A DNA stretch of 64,000 nt from Natronoglomus mannanivorans (lineage in GTDB: Archaea; Halobacteriota; Halobacteria; Halobacteriales; Natrialbaceae): assembly GCA_025517485.1 (NCBI GenBank), contig JAOPKB010000001.1, positions 434,001 to 498,000 on the forward strand. Direction: 5' to 3'. Positions 32,880 to 43,137 of this stretch are shown piece by piece. The notes beneath the pieces were generated by a model that ran no database searches, was not told the DNA's origin, and saw only the letters and a program-made list of their open reading frames with translations. Within the stretch, counting starts at the first letter, position 1, and every line of letters starts with the position of its first letter. Both the position numbers and the translations under genes were made by a program.

Positions 32880-34952
32880 ATGACCGGTGACATCGAGACG
32901 CTCGAGAATCTGAGTACCGAATACCAGAAATCGATGCCCGCGGACCTGCGGGAGACCAAATCGTTCGACTGGTACCTCGAGGAGGCCTACGAGGATCCGA
33001 AGATCACCCGCAACGCCCACCAGCGGGTCGCGGACATGTTCGACTACTACGGCACCACCTACGACGAGACGGAGGGTGTCGTCGAGTACCTTCTCGCGAG
33101 CGAGGACCCGCTGAACGACGGGGAGAACACCTTCTACGGGAAGGTCATTCACCAGTCGATCCACGAGTTCGTCAACAAGGTGAAGTCGGGTGCCCGCCGA
33201 CTGGGTCCGGAACGCCGGATCAAGCTGTTGCTTGGGCCGGTGGGCTCGGGGAAGTCTCACTTCGACAAGCAGGTCCGCAAGTACTTCGAGGACTACACAC
33301 TCAGCGAGGAAGGGCGGATGTACACCTTCCGCTGGACGAACCTCTGTGACGTCATCGACGACCAGGATCCCGCCGACGACACCGTCCGGTCGCCGATGAA
33401 CCAGGATCCGCTCGTCCTCCTGCCGCTCGAACAGCGCCAGTCGGTGATCGACGACCTGAACGAGCGCCTCGACGCACCGTACACCATCCGCAACGAACAG
33501 AGCCTCGATCCAGAGAGCGAGTTCTACATGGACAGACTGCTCGCCCACTACGAGGACGATCTCCAACAGGTTCTGGAGAACCACGTCGAGATCGTTCGGT
33601 TCGTCGCCGACGAGAACAAGCGCCAGGGCCTCGAGACGTTCGAGCCCAAAGACAAGAAAAACCAGGACGAGACCGAACTCACAGGCGACGTCAACTACTC
33701 GAAGATCGCCGTCTACGGGGAGAGCGACCCGCGAGCGTTCGACTACTCGGGGGCGTTCTGTAACGCGAACCGCGGCATTTTCAGCGGGGAAGAGCTGCTC
33801 AAACTCCAGCGGGAGTTCCTCTACGACTTCCTCCACGCCACCCAGGAGATGACGATCAAGCCCAAGAACAACCCCCGGATCGACATCGACCAGGTGATCG
33901 TCGGGCGGACGAACATGCCCGAGTACAAAGACAAGAAAGGCGACGAGAAGATGGAGGCGTTCAACGACCGCACGAAGCGGATCGACTTCCCGTACGTCCT
34001 CTCCTACGAACAGGAGGCCCAGATCTACCAGAAGATGCTCAACAACGCCGACGTTCCCGACATCAACGTCGAGCCACACACCTTGGAGATGGCGGGGCTG
34101 TTCGGCGTCCTCACCCGGATCGAGGAACCCGACACCGAACTGGTCGACCTCCTCTCGAAGGCCAAAGCCTACAACGGCGAGATCGACGAGGGCGACGACA
34201 TCGACATCAAGAAGCTTCGCGAGGAGGCCGCCGCCAAAGCCGAGATCGGCGAGGGAATGGTCGGCGTCTCCCCGCGCTTTATCGGCGACGAGATCGCCGA
34301 GGCGATCATGGACTCGAAACACCGCTCGCGCGGATTCCTCTCGCCGCTGACGGTGTTCAACTTCTTCGAGGAGAACTTAGAACACCACGGCTCCATCCCC
34401 GAGGAGAACTTCGAGAAGTACTACCGCTACCTCGAGACCGTTCGCGAGGAGTACCGCGAGCGAGCCATCGAGGACGTCCGTCACGCCCTCGCGTACGACA
34501 TCGACGAGATTCAGCGCCAGGGCGAGAAGTACATGGACCACGTGATGGCTTACATCGACGACGACACCGTCGAGGACGAGCTCACGGGGCGGGAGCAGGA
34601 ACCCGACGAGACCTTCCTGCGCTCGGTTGAGGAGAAACTCGACATCCCCGAGGATCGCAAGGACGACTTCCGACAGGAGGTATCGAACTGGGTCTCACGG
34701 CGCGCACGCGAGGGAACCACGTTCAATCCGCAGGACAACGAGCGCCTGCGCCGCGCCCTCGAACGCAAACTCTGGGAGGACAAGAAGCACAACATCAACT
34801 TCTCCGCGCTAGTGAGCGCCAACGAGTTCGACGACGACGAGCGCTCCGCGTGGATCGACGCGCTGATCGAACAGGGATACTCCGAAGACGGCGCCAAGGA
34901 GGTGCTCGAGTTCGCCGGTGCAGAAGTCGCCAAAGCAGAGATCGAGGAGTAG
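32880..34952 (+). CDS. prkA: PrkA-type AAA ATPase/serine protein kinase 1
   Basis: The protein has 690 residues. It starts MTGDIETLENLSTEYQKSMP, then the PrkA AAA domain with Walker A 'GPVGSGKS' at 119-126, 'FRWTNLCDVIDDQ' and 'SPMNQDPLVLLP'. A Walker-B/arginine-rich region follows (RIDIDQVIVGRTNMPEYKDK). The PrkA C-terminal domain contains 'GVSPRFIGDEIAEAIMDSKH', 'YLETVREEYRERAIEDVRHA' and 'FLRSVEEKLDIPEDRKDDFR'. Bacterial PrkA/YeaG is a stress-induced Ser kinase (or, in recent work on Bacillus, an AAA protease). Which activity applies here is unknown. The ATG at 32880 matches the family start. It is the first of four overlapping or abutting genes ending in spoVR. Confidence 0.93.
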   Translation: MTGDIETLENLSTEYQKSMPADLRETKSFDWYLEEAYEDPKITRNAHQRVADMFDYYGTTYDETEGVVEYLLASEDPLNDGENTFYGKVIHQSIHEFVNKVKSGARRLGPERRIKLLLGPVGSGKSHFDKQVRKYFEDYTLSEEGRMYTFRWTNLCDVIDDQDPADDTVRSPMNQDPLVLLPLEQRQSVIDDLNERLDAPYTIRNEQSLDPESEFYMDRLLAHYEDDLQQVLENHVEIVRFVADENKRQGLETFEPKDKKNQDETELTGDVNYSKIAVYGESDPRAFDYSGAFCNANRGIFSGEELLKLQREFLYDFLHATQEMTIKPKNNPRIDIDQVIVGRTNMPEYKDKKGDEKMEAFNDRTKRIDFPYVLSYEQEAQIYQKMLNNADVPDINVEPHTLEMAGLFGVLTRIEEPDTELVDLLSKAKAYNGEIDEGDDIDIKKLREEAAAKAEIGEGMVGVSPRFIGDEIAEAIMDSKHRSRGFLSPLTVFNFFEENLEHHGSIPEENFEKYYRYLETVREEYRERAIEDVRHALAYDIDEIQRQGEKYMDHVMAYIDDDTVEDELTGREQEPDETFLRSVEEKLDIPEDRKDDFRQEVSNWVSRRAREGTTFNPQDNERLRRALERKLWEDKKHNINFSALVSANEFDDDERSAWIDALIEQGYSEDGAKEVLEFAGAEVAKAEIEE

Positions 34953-34953
34953 T

Positions 34954-37245
34954 ATGACTCGAGGCACCGACTACGTCAGCGACGCCGACCGCGCTCTCGA
35001 GGAGACCTACGAGGAACCGATGAGCCTCGCGGCGTACGTCGACCGCGTCTTCGAGAACCCCTCGATCGCCGCCCACGCCTCGAAGTACCTGCTGTCGGCG
35101 ATCGAGGCCGCCGGCACGCGAACGGTGGTCGAGGAAGGCGAGGAGAAACAGCGCTACCGCTTCTTCGACGACCCACACAACGATGGCGAGCACGCTATCC
35201 TCGGCAACACCGAGGTGCTCAACGGCTTCGTCGACGACCTCCGCTCGATCGCGGCCGGCCGGGGGAAAGACGAGAAGATCATCTGGTTCGAGGGGCCCAC
35301 GGCGACCGGCAAATCGGAACTCAAGCGGTGTCTGGTCAACGGCCTCCGCGAGTACTCGAAGACGCCCGAGGGCCGTCGGTACACCGTCGAGTGGAACGTC
35401 CAGTCGGCCAGCGCCGAGGACCGCGGTCTGAGCTACGGCAGCGGTGATCCGACCGCCAGTGACGACGAACACTGGTACGAGAGCCCCGTGCAAGCCCACC
35501 CGCTGTCGGTCTTCCCCGAGAGCGTGCGCGACGACCTGCTCGCGGAACTCAACGCCGAACACGACGACCACGTTCCGATCACCGTCGACGCCCGGCTCGA
35601 CCCCTTCTCCCGGGAAGCCTACGACTTCCTCGAGGAGCGCTACCGACGACAGGGCCGCGAGGAGTTGTTCTCCGAATTGACCGACGAGGCCCACTTGCGT
35701 GTGAAAAACTACGTCGTCGACGTCGGGCAGGGCGTCGGCGTCCTCCACAGCGAGGACGACGGCCCGCCCAAGGAGCGCCTCGTCGGCTCGTGGATGCACG
35801 GCATGCTCCAGGAACTGGACTCGCGCGGGCGCAAGAACCCGCAGGCCTTCAGCTACGACGGCGTGCTCTCGCAGGGCAACGGCGTCCTCACTGTCGTGGA
35901 GGACGCGGCCCAGCACGCCGACCTGCTGCAGAAGCTGTTGAACGTCCCCGACGAACAGTCGGTGAAACTGGACAAGGGCATCGGCATGGACGTCGACACC
36001 CAGATGCTGATCATCTCGAACCCGGACCTCGAGGCCCAGCTCAACCAACACTCCGACAGAAACGGGATGGACCCGCTGAAGGCGCTCAAGCGACGGCTGG
36101 ACAAACACCAGTTCGGCTACCTGACGAACCTCTCGCTCGAGGCCGAACTCATCCGCCGGGAGTTGACCGGTGAGACGGACGTCTGGGAAACCGCCACGTA
36201 CGAGGAACTCGCCGAGAAGATTCGCGAACCGGTGCGTGTGACGGTCAAAGACGGCGACGGATCGGTCATCGAACGTGAGTTCGCACCGCACGCGATCGAG
36301 GTCGCGGCGCTGTACGCCGTCGCGACCCGACTCGACGAGGAGGACCTGCCGTCGGGACTGGACCTCGTCGACAAGGCGCTGATCTTCGATCAGGGCTACC
36401 TCCAAGAGGGGGACACCCGAAGCGAGAAGGCGGACTTCGACTTCGACGACGATGCACACAACGGCGAGCACGGCATTCCGGTGACCTACACCCGGGACAT
36501 CCTCGCCGACTTGCTCCAGACCGATCGAGACCGCCACCATCCCGAACTCCCCGTCGAGGACGTCATCATGCCTCGAGACGTCCTGAACACGATGGCGGAG
36601 GGACTGGCCGACGCGCCGGTGTTCTCGACGGGCGAACGCTCGGAGTTCGAGAACCGCGTCGTGCCGGTCAAGAACCACGTCTTCGACCAGCAGGAGGAGG
36701 ACGTCGTCGACGCCATTATGCACGAAAAGCGCGTCGACGAGGAGACCGTCGCCGAGTACGTCGAACACGTCTACGCCTGGGAGACCGGCGAGGCGCTGTA
36801 CAACGACCGCGGCGAGGAGGTCGACCCCGATCCGCTGAAGATGAAGCTCTTCGAGGTCGAACACCTCGGGCGCTTCTCCGAGGCGGCCTACGAGGGGAAC
36901 CTCCCTCGCGAGAGCGTCAAGAACTTCCGCAGTGACAAGGTCATCACGGCACTGAACCGCCACGCGTGGGAACAGCGCGACGAGGACTTCGCGGTGGGGG
37001 ACGTCGACCTCACGGCGATTCCCGTGATCAAGACCGTCCTCGAGAGCAACGACTGGGACGACGTCCGACGGACGTTCGAGGACTTCGATCCCCGGCAGTG
37101 GGACGATCCGCCCAGCGGAACGGAGACCGAGACTGTCAAAGAGAAGACGATCGACGCCATGATCGAGTTGTTCGACTACTCGGAGGCGTCCGCGGAGTTG
37201 ACCAGCCGACACGTCATGGGTCAGGTGAGTTACAGATGGGACTGA
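34954..37245 (+). CDS. PrkA-like AAA ATPase 2 (diverged paralogue)
   Basis: The protein has 763 residues. It shares the PrkA layout ('[20 protein letters not shown]', '[20 protein letters not shown]', Walker A 'GPTATGKS' at 114-121, '[20 protein letters not shown]', '[20 protein letters not shown]', '[20 protein letters not shown]') but is clearly diverged from the preceding gene and longer in the middle. The ATPase site is intact. It begins 1 nt after the prkA stop and overlaps the DUF444 gene by 10 nt, so it is translationally coupled on both sides. It may form a mixed complex with PrkA, or be a non-kinase remodelling partner; both are inference. Confidence 0.9.
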   Translation: MTRGTDYVSDADRALEETYEEPMSLAAYVDRVFENPSIAAHASKYLLSAIEAAGTRTVVEEGEEKQRYRFFDDPHNDGEHAILGNTEVLNGFVDDLRSIAAGRGKDEKIIWFEGPTATGKSELKRCLVNGLREYSKTPEGRRYTVEWNVQSASAEDRGLSYGSGDPTASDDEHWYESPVQAHPLSVFPESVRDDLLAELNAEHDDHVPITVDARLDPFSREAYDFLEERYRRQGREELFSELTDEAHLRVKNYVVDVGQGVGVLHSEDDGPPKERLVGSWMHGMLQELDSRGRKNPQAFSYDGVLSQGNGVLTVVEDAAQHADLLQKLLNVPDEQSVKLDKGIGMDVDTQMLIISNPDLEAQLNQHSDRNGMDPLKALKRRLDKHQFGYLTNLSLEAELIRRELTGETDVWETATYEELAEKIREPVRVTVKDGDGSVIEREFAPHAIEVAALYAVATRLDEEDLPSGLDLVDKALIFDQGYLQEGDTRSEKADFDFDDDAHNGEHGIPVTYTRDILADLLQTDRDRHHPELPVEDVIMPRDVLNTMAEGLADAPVFSTGERSEFENRVVPVKNHVFDQQEEDVVDAIMHEKRVDEETVAEYVEHVYAWETGEALYNDRGEEVDPDPLKMKLFEVEHLGRFSEAAYEGNLPRESVKNFRSDKVITALNRHAWEQRDEDFAVGDVDLTAIPVIKTVLESNDWDDVRRTFEDFDPRQWDDPPSGTETETVKEKTIDAMIELFDYSEASAELTSRHVMGQVSYRWD

Positions 37246-38570
37246 GAGACGACATCGAACGGTTCCGAGAAGTCGGCGAAGAGCGCCGCGAAGACCTAGC
37301 AGAGTTCATCCAGTACGGAGATCTCGGCCAGAGCCGTCCCGGGGAGATCAAGATTCCGGTGAAGATCGTCTCCCTGCCCGAGTTCGAGTACGACCAGCGC
37401 GATCAGGGCGGCGTCGGTCAGGGCCAGGACGGCACGCCCGACGTGGGCCAGCCGGTCGGCCAGCCACAGCCCCAGCCGGGTGACGACGACGGCGACGGCG
37501 ACGAACCGGGCGAGGAGGGCGGCGGCGACCACGAGTACTACGAGATGGACCCCGAGGAGTTCGCTCAGGAACTCGACGAAGAACTCGGGCTCGACCTCGA
37601 TCCGAAGGGCAAGAAGGTAATCGAGGAGAAGGAGGGTCCGTTCACCGACCTCACCCGAAGCGGTCCCGACAGCACGCTCGACTTCGAGCGGATGTTCAAG
37701 GAAGGCCTCAAGCGCAAGCTCACGATGGACTTCGACGAGGAGTTCCTCCGAGAGCTGTGCAAGGTCGAGGACATCACGCCGCGAGAGGTCTTCGAGTGGG
37801 CCCGCGGGGAGAATCTGCCGGTCTCGATGGCCTGGGTCGAAGAGGCCTACGACGACGTCCCCGAGGACGACCGCGGTACGTGGTCCTCGATCGAGGAGGT
37901 CGAAGAGAACGTTGAGCGCGAGACCGTCCAGCAGAAGATCCGTCGCGAGGGGATCAAACACGTCCCCTTCCGGCGCGAGGATGAACGCTACCGCTACCCC
38001 GAGATCATCGAGGAGAAAGAGAAGAACGTCGTCGTGGTCAACATCCGTGACGTCTCGGGGTCGATGCGCGAGAAGAAACGTGAACTCGTCGAGCGGACGT
38101 TTACGCCGTTAGACTGGTACCTCACGGGGAAGTACGACAACGCCGAGTTCGTCTACATCGCCCACGACGCTGACGCCTGGGAGGTCTCCCGCGAGGACTT
38201 TTTCGGCATCCGGAGCGGCGGCGGGACGAAGATCTCGAGCGCCTACGAACTCGCCCAGGAGTTACTCGAGGAGTACCCCTGGAGCGACTGGAACCGGTAC
38301 GTGTTCGCCGCCGGAGACAGCGAGAACTCGAGCAACGACACCGAAGAGCGCGTCATCCCGCTGATGGAGGAGATTCCGGCGAACCTCCACGCCTACGTGG
38401 AGACCCAGCCCAGCGGCAACGCGATCAACGCGACCCACGCCGAGGAACTCGAGCGCCACTTCGGTCGGGACGCAGAGGACGTCGCGGTGGCGTACGTCAA
38501 CGGCGAGGCGGACGTGACCGACGCGATCTACGAAATCCTCAGCACGGAAGGTGACGAACGAGATGAGTGA
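37236..38570 (+). CDS. DUF444 (YeaH-type) VWA-domain protein
   Basis: The protein has 444 residues. The N-terminus is '[20 protein letters not shown]' then '[17 protein letters not shown]', a Gly/Gln/Asp-rich linker (55-100), a helical middle, and a VWA-like domain with the MIDAS motif D-x-S-x-S at 272-276 ([17 protein letters not shown]). It then has '[20 protein letters not shown]', '[19 protein letters not shown]' and '[14 protein letters not shown]'. These are hallmarks of YeaH/DUF444 proteins. The partner of YeaG/PrkA in E. coli is YeaH, and the same pairing is seen here. It overlaps prkA2 (10 nt) and spoVR (8 nt). Confidence 0.94.
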   Translation: MGLRDDIERFREVGEERREDLAEFIQYGDLGQSRPGEIKIPVKIVSLPEFEYDQRDQGGVGQGQDGTPDVGQPVGQPQPQPGDDDGDGDEPGEEGGGDHEYYEMDPEEFAQELDEELGLDLDPKGKKVIEEKEGPFTDLTRSGPDSTLDFERMFKEGLKRKLTMDFDEEFLRELCKVEDITPREVFEWARGENLPVSMAWVEEAYDDVPEDDRGTWSSIEEVEENVERETVQQKIRREGIKHVPFRREDERYRYPEIIEEKEKNVVVVNIRDVSGSMREKKRELVERTFTPLDWYLTGKYDNAEFVYIAHDADAWEVSREDFFGIRSGGGTKISSAYELAQELLEEYPWSDWNRYVFAAGDSENSSNDTEERVIPLMEEIPANLHAYVETQPSGNAINATHAEELERHFGRDAEDVAVAYVNGEADVTDAIYEILSTEGDERDE

Positions 38571-40575
38571 AACAGACAGATTCCGCAAACAGGCGATCGC
38601 GACCGACCTCGAGGAGCCGGTCGAGGAGGCCCGCGCGTTAGCACAGAAACTCGGTCTCGAGCCCTACCCGGTGAACTACTGGATCGTCGACTACGACGAG
38701 ATGAACGAACTCATCGCCTACGGCGGGTTCCAGTCTCGATACCCCCACTGGCGGTGGGGAATGCAGTACGACCGCCAGCAGAAGCAAGGCCAGTACAGCG
38801 GCGGGAAGGCCTTCGAAATCGTCAACAACGACAACCCCGCCCACGCCTTCCTCCAGGAGTCGAACACGATCGCCGACCAGAAGGCCGTGATCACCCACGT
38901 CGAGGCCCACTCGGATTTCTTCGCGAACAACGAGTGGTTCGGCATGTTCACCAGCGGCCGCTCGGACGAACAGGTCGACGCCGCGGCCATGTTAGAGCGC
39001 CACGCGCGGGCGATCGGCGAGTACATGCAGGATCCCGACATCGACCGCGCCGAAGTCGAGAAGTGGGTCGACCACACGCTCACCCTCGAGGACAACATCG
39101 ACCAGCATCAGGTGTTCGTCCGCCGCCGCGAGATGGGCGACACCGACGAGGAACTCGACGACGATCTCGCGGAGAAACTCGACGAACTCGGCATCTCCGA
39201 CGAGGTCAAAGGCGAGGTCTTCACCGAGGAGTGGCTCGAGAAAATCGAAGGCGAGGACGGGCCGGTGAGTTTCCCGGAAGAGCCCGAACGGGACGTGCTG
39301 GCGTTCGTCCGCGAGCACGGCAAGCAGTACGACGAGGAGGCCGGCAAGGCTGTCGAGATGGCGGAGTGGCAACGGGACGTCCTCGACATGATGCGCGCGG
39401 AGGCCTACTACTTCGCCGCCCAGAAGATGACGAAGGTGATGAACGAAGGGTGGGCCGCCTACTGGGAATCGATGATGATGTCCGACGAAGCCTTCGCGGG
39501 CGCCGACGAGTTCCTCAACTACGCCGACCACATGGCGAAGGTGCTCGCCTCGCCCGGCCTCAACCCCTACAGTCTGGGGATGGAGCTCTGGGAGTACCTC
39601 GAGAACACCACGAACCGGCGGGAGGTTCTCGAACACCTGCTTCGCGTCGAGGGCGTCTCCTGGCGCAACCTCACCGAAGTCGTCGACTTCGATGAGGTGC
39701 TCGAACACCTCGAGCCACCGGCGGCGATCGACACGATCACGTCGGAGACCCTCGACGCCCTCGAGGAGGTTCCCGGGGAGTGGATCGACCGCGAGGCCCT
39801 CGAGGCCGCACACGAGGGCGAGGTCGACGTGGATCAGTACCCGTGGAAGGTGCTGACCTACGAAGGGCTGGCGCGTCGACACTACTCGCTGGTCAAACGA
39901 CACAACCGCGGGTTCCTCTCGCAGGTCAGCCAGAACGAACTCGAGCGGATCGGCCGCTACCTGTTCGACGACGCCCGCTACTCGTCGGTCGAGGAGGCGC
40001 TGGCGGACGTCGACTTCACGGCCGGCTGGGATCGGATGTACGACGTCCGCGAGAGCCACAACGACGTCACCTTCCTCGACGAGTTCCTCACCCAGGAGTT
40101 CATCACGGACAACGACTACTTCACCTACGAATACTCGCAGGCGTCGGGGCAGTTCCACGTCTCGAGCGACGAGGCCGAAGACGTCAAGAAGAAGTTGCTG
40201 TTGCAGTTTACCAACTTCGGGAAGCCGACGATCGCGGTCTACGACGGCAACTACGACAACGCCAACGAACTGTTGCTGGGTCACCAGTACAACGGCGTCA
40301 TGCTGGATATCAACAAGGCGACCGAGACGCTCAAACGGATCTTCGAACTCTGGGGCCGACCGGTGAACCTGCTGACGATCGTCAAGGAAGTCGACGATCA
40401 CGACATCGAGGTCGCCAGACGCCGCAATCGCGAACCGGAACTCGAGGAGCGCGGGAAACGGCTGCGCTACGACGGGACCGAGGTGACGATGGAAGACGTC
40501 CCCTGGGAAGCAGTCGAACACCTCGCAGCCGACGACGTCGACTACGACACGAAACCTGATGACTGGCTGGCGTGA
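38563..40575 (+). CDS. spoVR: SpoVR family protein
   Basis: The protein has 670 residues: '[20 protein letters not shown]', '[20 protein letters not shown]', '[20 protein letters not shown]', '[20 protein letters not shown]', '[18 protein letters not shown]', '[19 protein letters not shown]', '[20 protein letters not shown]' and '[20 protein letters not shown]'. All conserved SpoVR/YcgB blocks are present and the length is slightly longer than YcgB (about 510) because of an acidic middle insert. Function is unknown; in Bacillus it affects spore cortex and in enterobacteria it is RpoS-linked. It is last gene of the PrkA operon, overlapping DUF444 by 8 nt. Confidence 0.95.
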   Translation: MSETDRFRKQAIATDLEEPVEEARALAQKLGLEPYPVNYWIVDYDEMNELIAYGGFQSRYPHWRWGMQYDRQQKQGQYSGGKAFEIVNNDNPAHAFLQESNTIADQKAVITHVEAHSDFFANNEWFGMFTSGRSDEQVDAAAMLERHARAIGEYMQDPDIDRAEVEKWVDHTLTLEDNIDQHQVFVRRREMGDTDEELDDDLAEKLDELGISDEVKGEVFTEEWLEKIEGEDGPVSFPEEPERDVLAFVREHGKQYDEEAGKAVEMAEWQRDVLDMMRAEAYYFAAQKMTKVMNEGWAAYWESMMMSDEAFAGADEFLNYADHMAKVLASPGLNPYSLGMELWEYLENTTNRREVLEHLLRVEGVSWRNLTEVVDFDEVLEHLEPPAAIDTITSETLDALEEVPGEWIDREALEAAHEGEVDVDQYPWKVLTYEGLARRHYSLVKRHNRGFLSQVSQNELERIGRYLFDDARYSSVEEALADVDFTAGWDRMYDVRESHNDVTFLDEFLTQEFITDNDYFTYEYSQASGQFHVSSDEAEDVKKKLLLQFTNFGKPTIAVYDGNYDNANELLLGHQYNGVMLDINKATETLKRIFELWGRPVNLLTIVKEVDDHDIEVARRRNREPELEERGKRLRYDGTEVTMEDVPWEAVEHLAADDVDYDTKPDDWLA

Positions 40576-40705
40576 CCGATTTGGGGATTGGTCTCGAGAT
40601 TTTGACGTTCGTCGCATCGCTATCGGCTACTTCGTTCGGCCCATAGAGACGGTAATAGCTGTGTCTCGGCGTTAGTGTCGGATAAAAATCCATAACGGCC
40701 AGAAC

Positions 40706-40713
40706 GTTTTTGG
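40706..40713 (+). promoter_or_regulatory. TATA element of the HEAT-repeat gene
   Basis: 'gtttttgg' is centred about 28 nt before the ATG at 40738, consistent with leaderless initiation. Confidence 0.5.
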
Positions 40714-40716
40714 TCT

Positions 40717-40733
40717 CGATACGGAACGTATCG
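40717..40733. promoter_or_regulatory. Perfect 7-3-7 inverted repeat over the HEAT-gene transcription start
   Basis: CGATACG-GAA-CGTATCG lies immediately downstream of the TATA element and ends 5 nt before the start codon. The position between TATA box and start fits a repressor operator; an mRNA hairpin is the alternative. Confidence 0.5.
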
Positions 40734-40737
40734 GGCA

Positions 40738-41874
40738 ATGAGTGGGGGAGGGGGCGGATCCGACCAGCGCGAGGGACCGGAGCGAGCTGACGGACTCGAT
40801 CTCCCGTCGATACTCGCCCGACTCGACGCCGACGATCCGGAGACACAGCGGGAAGCGGTCACGACGGTCCGCGAGGTCGTCGACGAGCGGCCCTCGGCCT
40901 GCACGCCGACGGTCCCGAAACTCCGGGCACTGCTCGGTCGACCGGAGGTCGACTGTGACGAAGGGATCGTCGCCTGCCTCGCCACGCTGGCCGCCGACTC
41001 GCCGACCGACGTCGCACCGTCGACGGACGAGATCGTCGCGTTCGTTGCATCGACGACCTCGAGTCAGGCGAGAACGACGGCGTTTCGCTGTCTCGTCTCG
41101 ATCGCGACACACCGGCCGGGCGCCGTCGTCGACCACGTCGACTCGCTCGTCGACGTGCTAGAGGCGGACCTCGACGAGTGGGGGCTCTCGCTGGTGTCGG
41201 CGCTCACACGGACACATCCGCAAGCGATCACGTCCGCGGTCCCCGTCCTCGTGACCGCCCTCGAGTGCGATCCCGAACGGTACGGATCGACCGCCTGCGC
41301 CGCGCTGGGTCGACTGGTGCGTGTCGAGCCCGGCGTGGGAACCGAGGCTGAGGTCGTCGAGACACTCGTCTCGCTCGTCCGGACGGCCGATCCACCGCTT
41401 CGGGCGACCGCGGTCGACTGTCTCGGCGGCGTCGCCGCCCACGAGCCGACGGCCGTCGAAGCCGCCGTTCCGGCGATCGCACGCGCACTCGAGAGTCAGA
41501 CACTCGAAGTTCGAGTCACCGCCGCTCGGACGATCGCTCGGGTCGCCGCAGGAACGGAGACGACGATCGACCCTGCTAGGGAACGGCTCTGGGACCGACT
41601 CGACGACGCTGACCCGGCAGTCCGACGGAACGCCTGTCTGGCACTCGGCTACGGGGGCTCGCTCGAGGCTCGGGAGCGACTCGAGGCCCTCTCGAGGACG
41701 GATCCGAACGTCACCGTCCGTAACTGTGCGTCGTGGGCGGTCGACGAAATTTCGGCGTCCGGGACCGACGCCGACCGCGACTCGACTACCGGTCTCGGTT
41801 TCGAACTCGGCTCCAGCTCCGGCTCCGGACCTCGTTTCGAACCCACGTGTCGACCCGGACCAGAACTCGAGTGA
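40738..41874 (+). CDS. HEAT-repeat protein
   Basis: The protein has 378 residues. After a Gly-rich acidic start come about seven HEAT-like helical repeats from residue 25 to 340: 'ILARLDADDPETQREAVTTV', 'LVRTADPPLRATAVDCLGGV', 'ARALESQTLEVRVTAARTIA', 'WDRLDDADPAVRRNACLALG', 'ALSRTDPNVTVRNCASWAVD'. The pattern D-(P)-x-V-R-x-x-A repeats with about 36-residue spacing. It is a protein-protein interaction scaffold with no catalytic motif. The C-terminal 40 residues are low complexity. It is adjacent to spoVR on the same strand with its own promoter and palindrome. Confidence 0.88.
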   Translation: MSGGGGGSDQREGPERADGLDLPSILARLDADDPETQREAVTTVREVVDERPSACTPTVPKLRALLGRPEVDCDEGIVACLATLAADSPTDVAPSTDEIVAFVASTTSSQARTTAFRCLVSIATHRPGAVVDHVDSLVDVLEADLDEWGLSLVSALTRTHPQAITSAVPVLVTALECDPERYGSTACAALGRLVRVEPGVGTEAEVVETLVSLVRTADPPLRATAVDCLGGVAAHEPTAVEAAVPAIARALESQTLEVRVTAARTIARVAAGTETTIDPARERLWDRLDDADPAVRRNACLALGYGGSLEARERLEALSRTDPNVTVRNCASWAVDEISASGTDADRDSTTGLGFELGSSSGSGPRFEPTCRPGPELE

Positions 41875-41936
41875 CACCGCGTGACCCGCTCGCTCGACCA
41901 CCGGGACTTTTCTCCCGTTCGCTCGCTGACTCGAGT

Positions 41937-42323
41937 ATGGACTTCGACGTGGCTACCGACGACCGACTGACGACCGTCGACGTGACCGACCGAGTTGCAG
42001 AGACGCTCCCCGCGGACTGTGTGGAGGGAGTCTGCACCGTCTTCGTTCGGCATACGACCGCCGCTCTCGTCGTCCAGGAGAACGAACCGCGATTGCGCGG
42101 GGACCTCGAGTCGTTCCTCTCCGGGCTCGTTCCGGACGAGGGACACGCCCACGACGAGTTGGACGGGAACGCAGACGCCCACCTCCGGGCGACGCTGCTC
42201 GGGCCGTCGGCGACGGTGCCGATCGAGGACGGAGCGCTCGCGCTCGGGCGGTGGCAATCGATCTTCCTCGTCGAGTGTGACGGCCCGCGGACACGGCAGG
42301 TGTCGGTGACGGTGACGTCGTGA
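41937..42323 (+). CDS. YjbQ/UPF0047 family protein
   Basis: The protein has 128 residues: 'DRLTTVDVTDRVAETLPADC', 'GVCTVFVRHTTAALVVQENE' (the conserved H-T-T-A motif), 'LRGDLESFLSGLVPDEGHAH', 'NADAHLRATLLGPSATVPIE' and 'GALALGRWQSIFLVECDGP' (G-x-W-Q). These His/Asp positions form the trimer-interface metal and active site. Some family members rescue thiamin auxotrophy with weak thiamin-phosphate synthase activity; the physiological reaction is unknown. The ATG at 41937 gives the normal length. Confidence 0.93.
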   Translation: MDFDVATDDRLTTVDVTDRVAETLPADCVEGVCTVFVRHTTAALVVQENEPRLRGDLESFLSGLVPDEGHAHDELDGNADAHLRATLLGPSATVPIEDGALALGRWQSIFLVECDGPRTRQVSVTVTS

Positions 42324-42353
42324 GCGCAAGCGGAACACAGGACGGTGGCGAAC

Positions 42354-43019
42354 TCACACCGAGAGCGGCCGGTCCGAAGAGACGTAATCCACGCCGCGCC
42401 ACTCGAGGACCCTCGCGACGATTGGGCCCGGTACCGACCAGGCGTGAACTTCGAGGTCGACCGCCTTCGCTCTGGGAACCAGCCGCGTGAGTAGACACCG
42501 CCTCGAGTGGGCACCGATCACCGAACAGCCCAGTTCGACGGCGGTCGTGACGGGCCGGCGCCGGTCCCGACTCACGAGGAGCCCGGTCGGCTGGGACGGC
42601 TCGAGTTCGTGTACCCGCCGTAACTCGGAGGCCAGAAACGAGGTGATCACGACCTGGTTCGGAACGGCCGCGTTCGCGAGCGTCTCGAGGACGTCCGCCG
42701 CGATCCCCTCGTCTTTGATCTCGAGGTTGACGTTCACGCCGGCGGGCAGGGCCGCGAGCAGTTCCGCGAGCGTGGGAATCGTCTCGTCGGAGTCGAGGAC
42801 GGTGTAAGACTGGAGTTCCTCGAGCGAACAGTCGGCGACCCGACCGGTGCCGCCGGTGACGCGGTCGATGGTGTCGTCGTGAAAGACCACGAGTTCGCCC
42901 GAGCCACAGCGGCGTACGTCGAACTCGACGGCGTCGGCTCGGTCGGCGGCCGCTCGAACGGCGGCGATCGTGTTCTCCGGGGCGACGGCGGCGAATCCGC
43001 GGTGAGCGATCAGTCGCAT
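42354..43019 (-). CDS. Glycerophosphodiester phosphodiesterase family protein
   Basis: The protein has 221 residues with a GDPD TIM barrel: 'MRLIAHRGFAAVAPENTIAA' (H-R-G and the E-N-T metal site), 'DAVEFDVRRCGSGELVVFHD' (E-x-D and the second catalytic His), 'DRVTGGTGRVADCSLEELQS', 'PAGVNVNLEIKDEG' and the C-terminal 'DLEVHAWSV' and 'GVDYVSSDRP'. All metal and catalytic residues are present, so it is probably an active phosphodiesterase that releases glycerol or glycerol-1-phosphate from lipid headgroups. It is convergent with the YjbQ gene. Confidence 0.95.
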   Translation of the reverse strand: MRLIAHRGFAAVAPENTIAAVRAAADRADAVEFDVRRCGSGELVVFHDDTIDRVTGGTGRVADCSLEELQSYTVLDSDETIPTLAELLAALPAGVNVNLEIKDEGIAADVLETLANAAVPNQVVITSFLASELRRVHELEPSQPTGLLVSRDRRRPVTTAVELGCSVIGAHSRRCLLTRLVPRAKAVDLEVHAWSVPGPIVARVLEWRGVDYVSSDRPLSV

Positions 43020-43108
43020 TCGCGTGTCGTCGACCACACTGTCGAGCGATATTAACGCACCGCCGGTCAGTCGGCTACTCTCGAACCCTTGCTAATCATG
43101 CCCACGCG

Positions 43109-43114
43109 TTTATT
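43109..43114 (+). promoter_or_regulatory. TATA element of the small zinc-ribbon gene
   Basis: 'tttatt' within gcgtttattctaac lies 26 nt before the ATG at 43138 (leaderless spacing). Confidence 0.55.
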
Positions 43115-43137
43115 CTAACATCGGGTGTCCCACCACT

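Noticed and set aside
34795..37212. An 800-codon open frame antisense to prkA2, and similar long frames antisense to prkA (32829-34322) and spoVR (38992-40617)
   Set aside because: High-GC shadow frames. They consist of Val/Arg/Asp/Leu-rich sequence mirroring codon positions of the sense gene and match no family, while the sense strand carries clear PrkA/SpoVR motifs.
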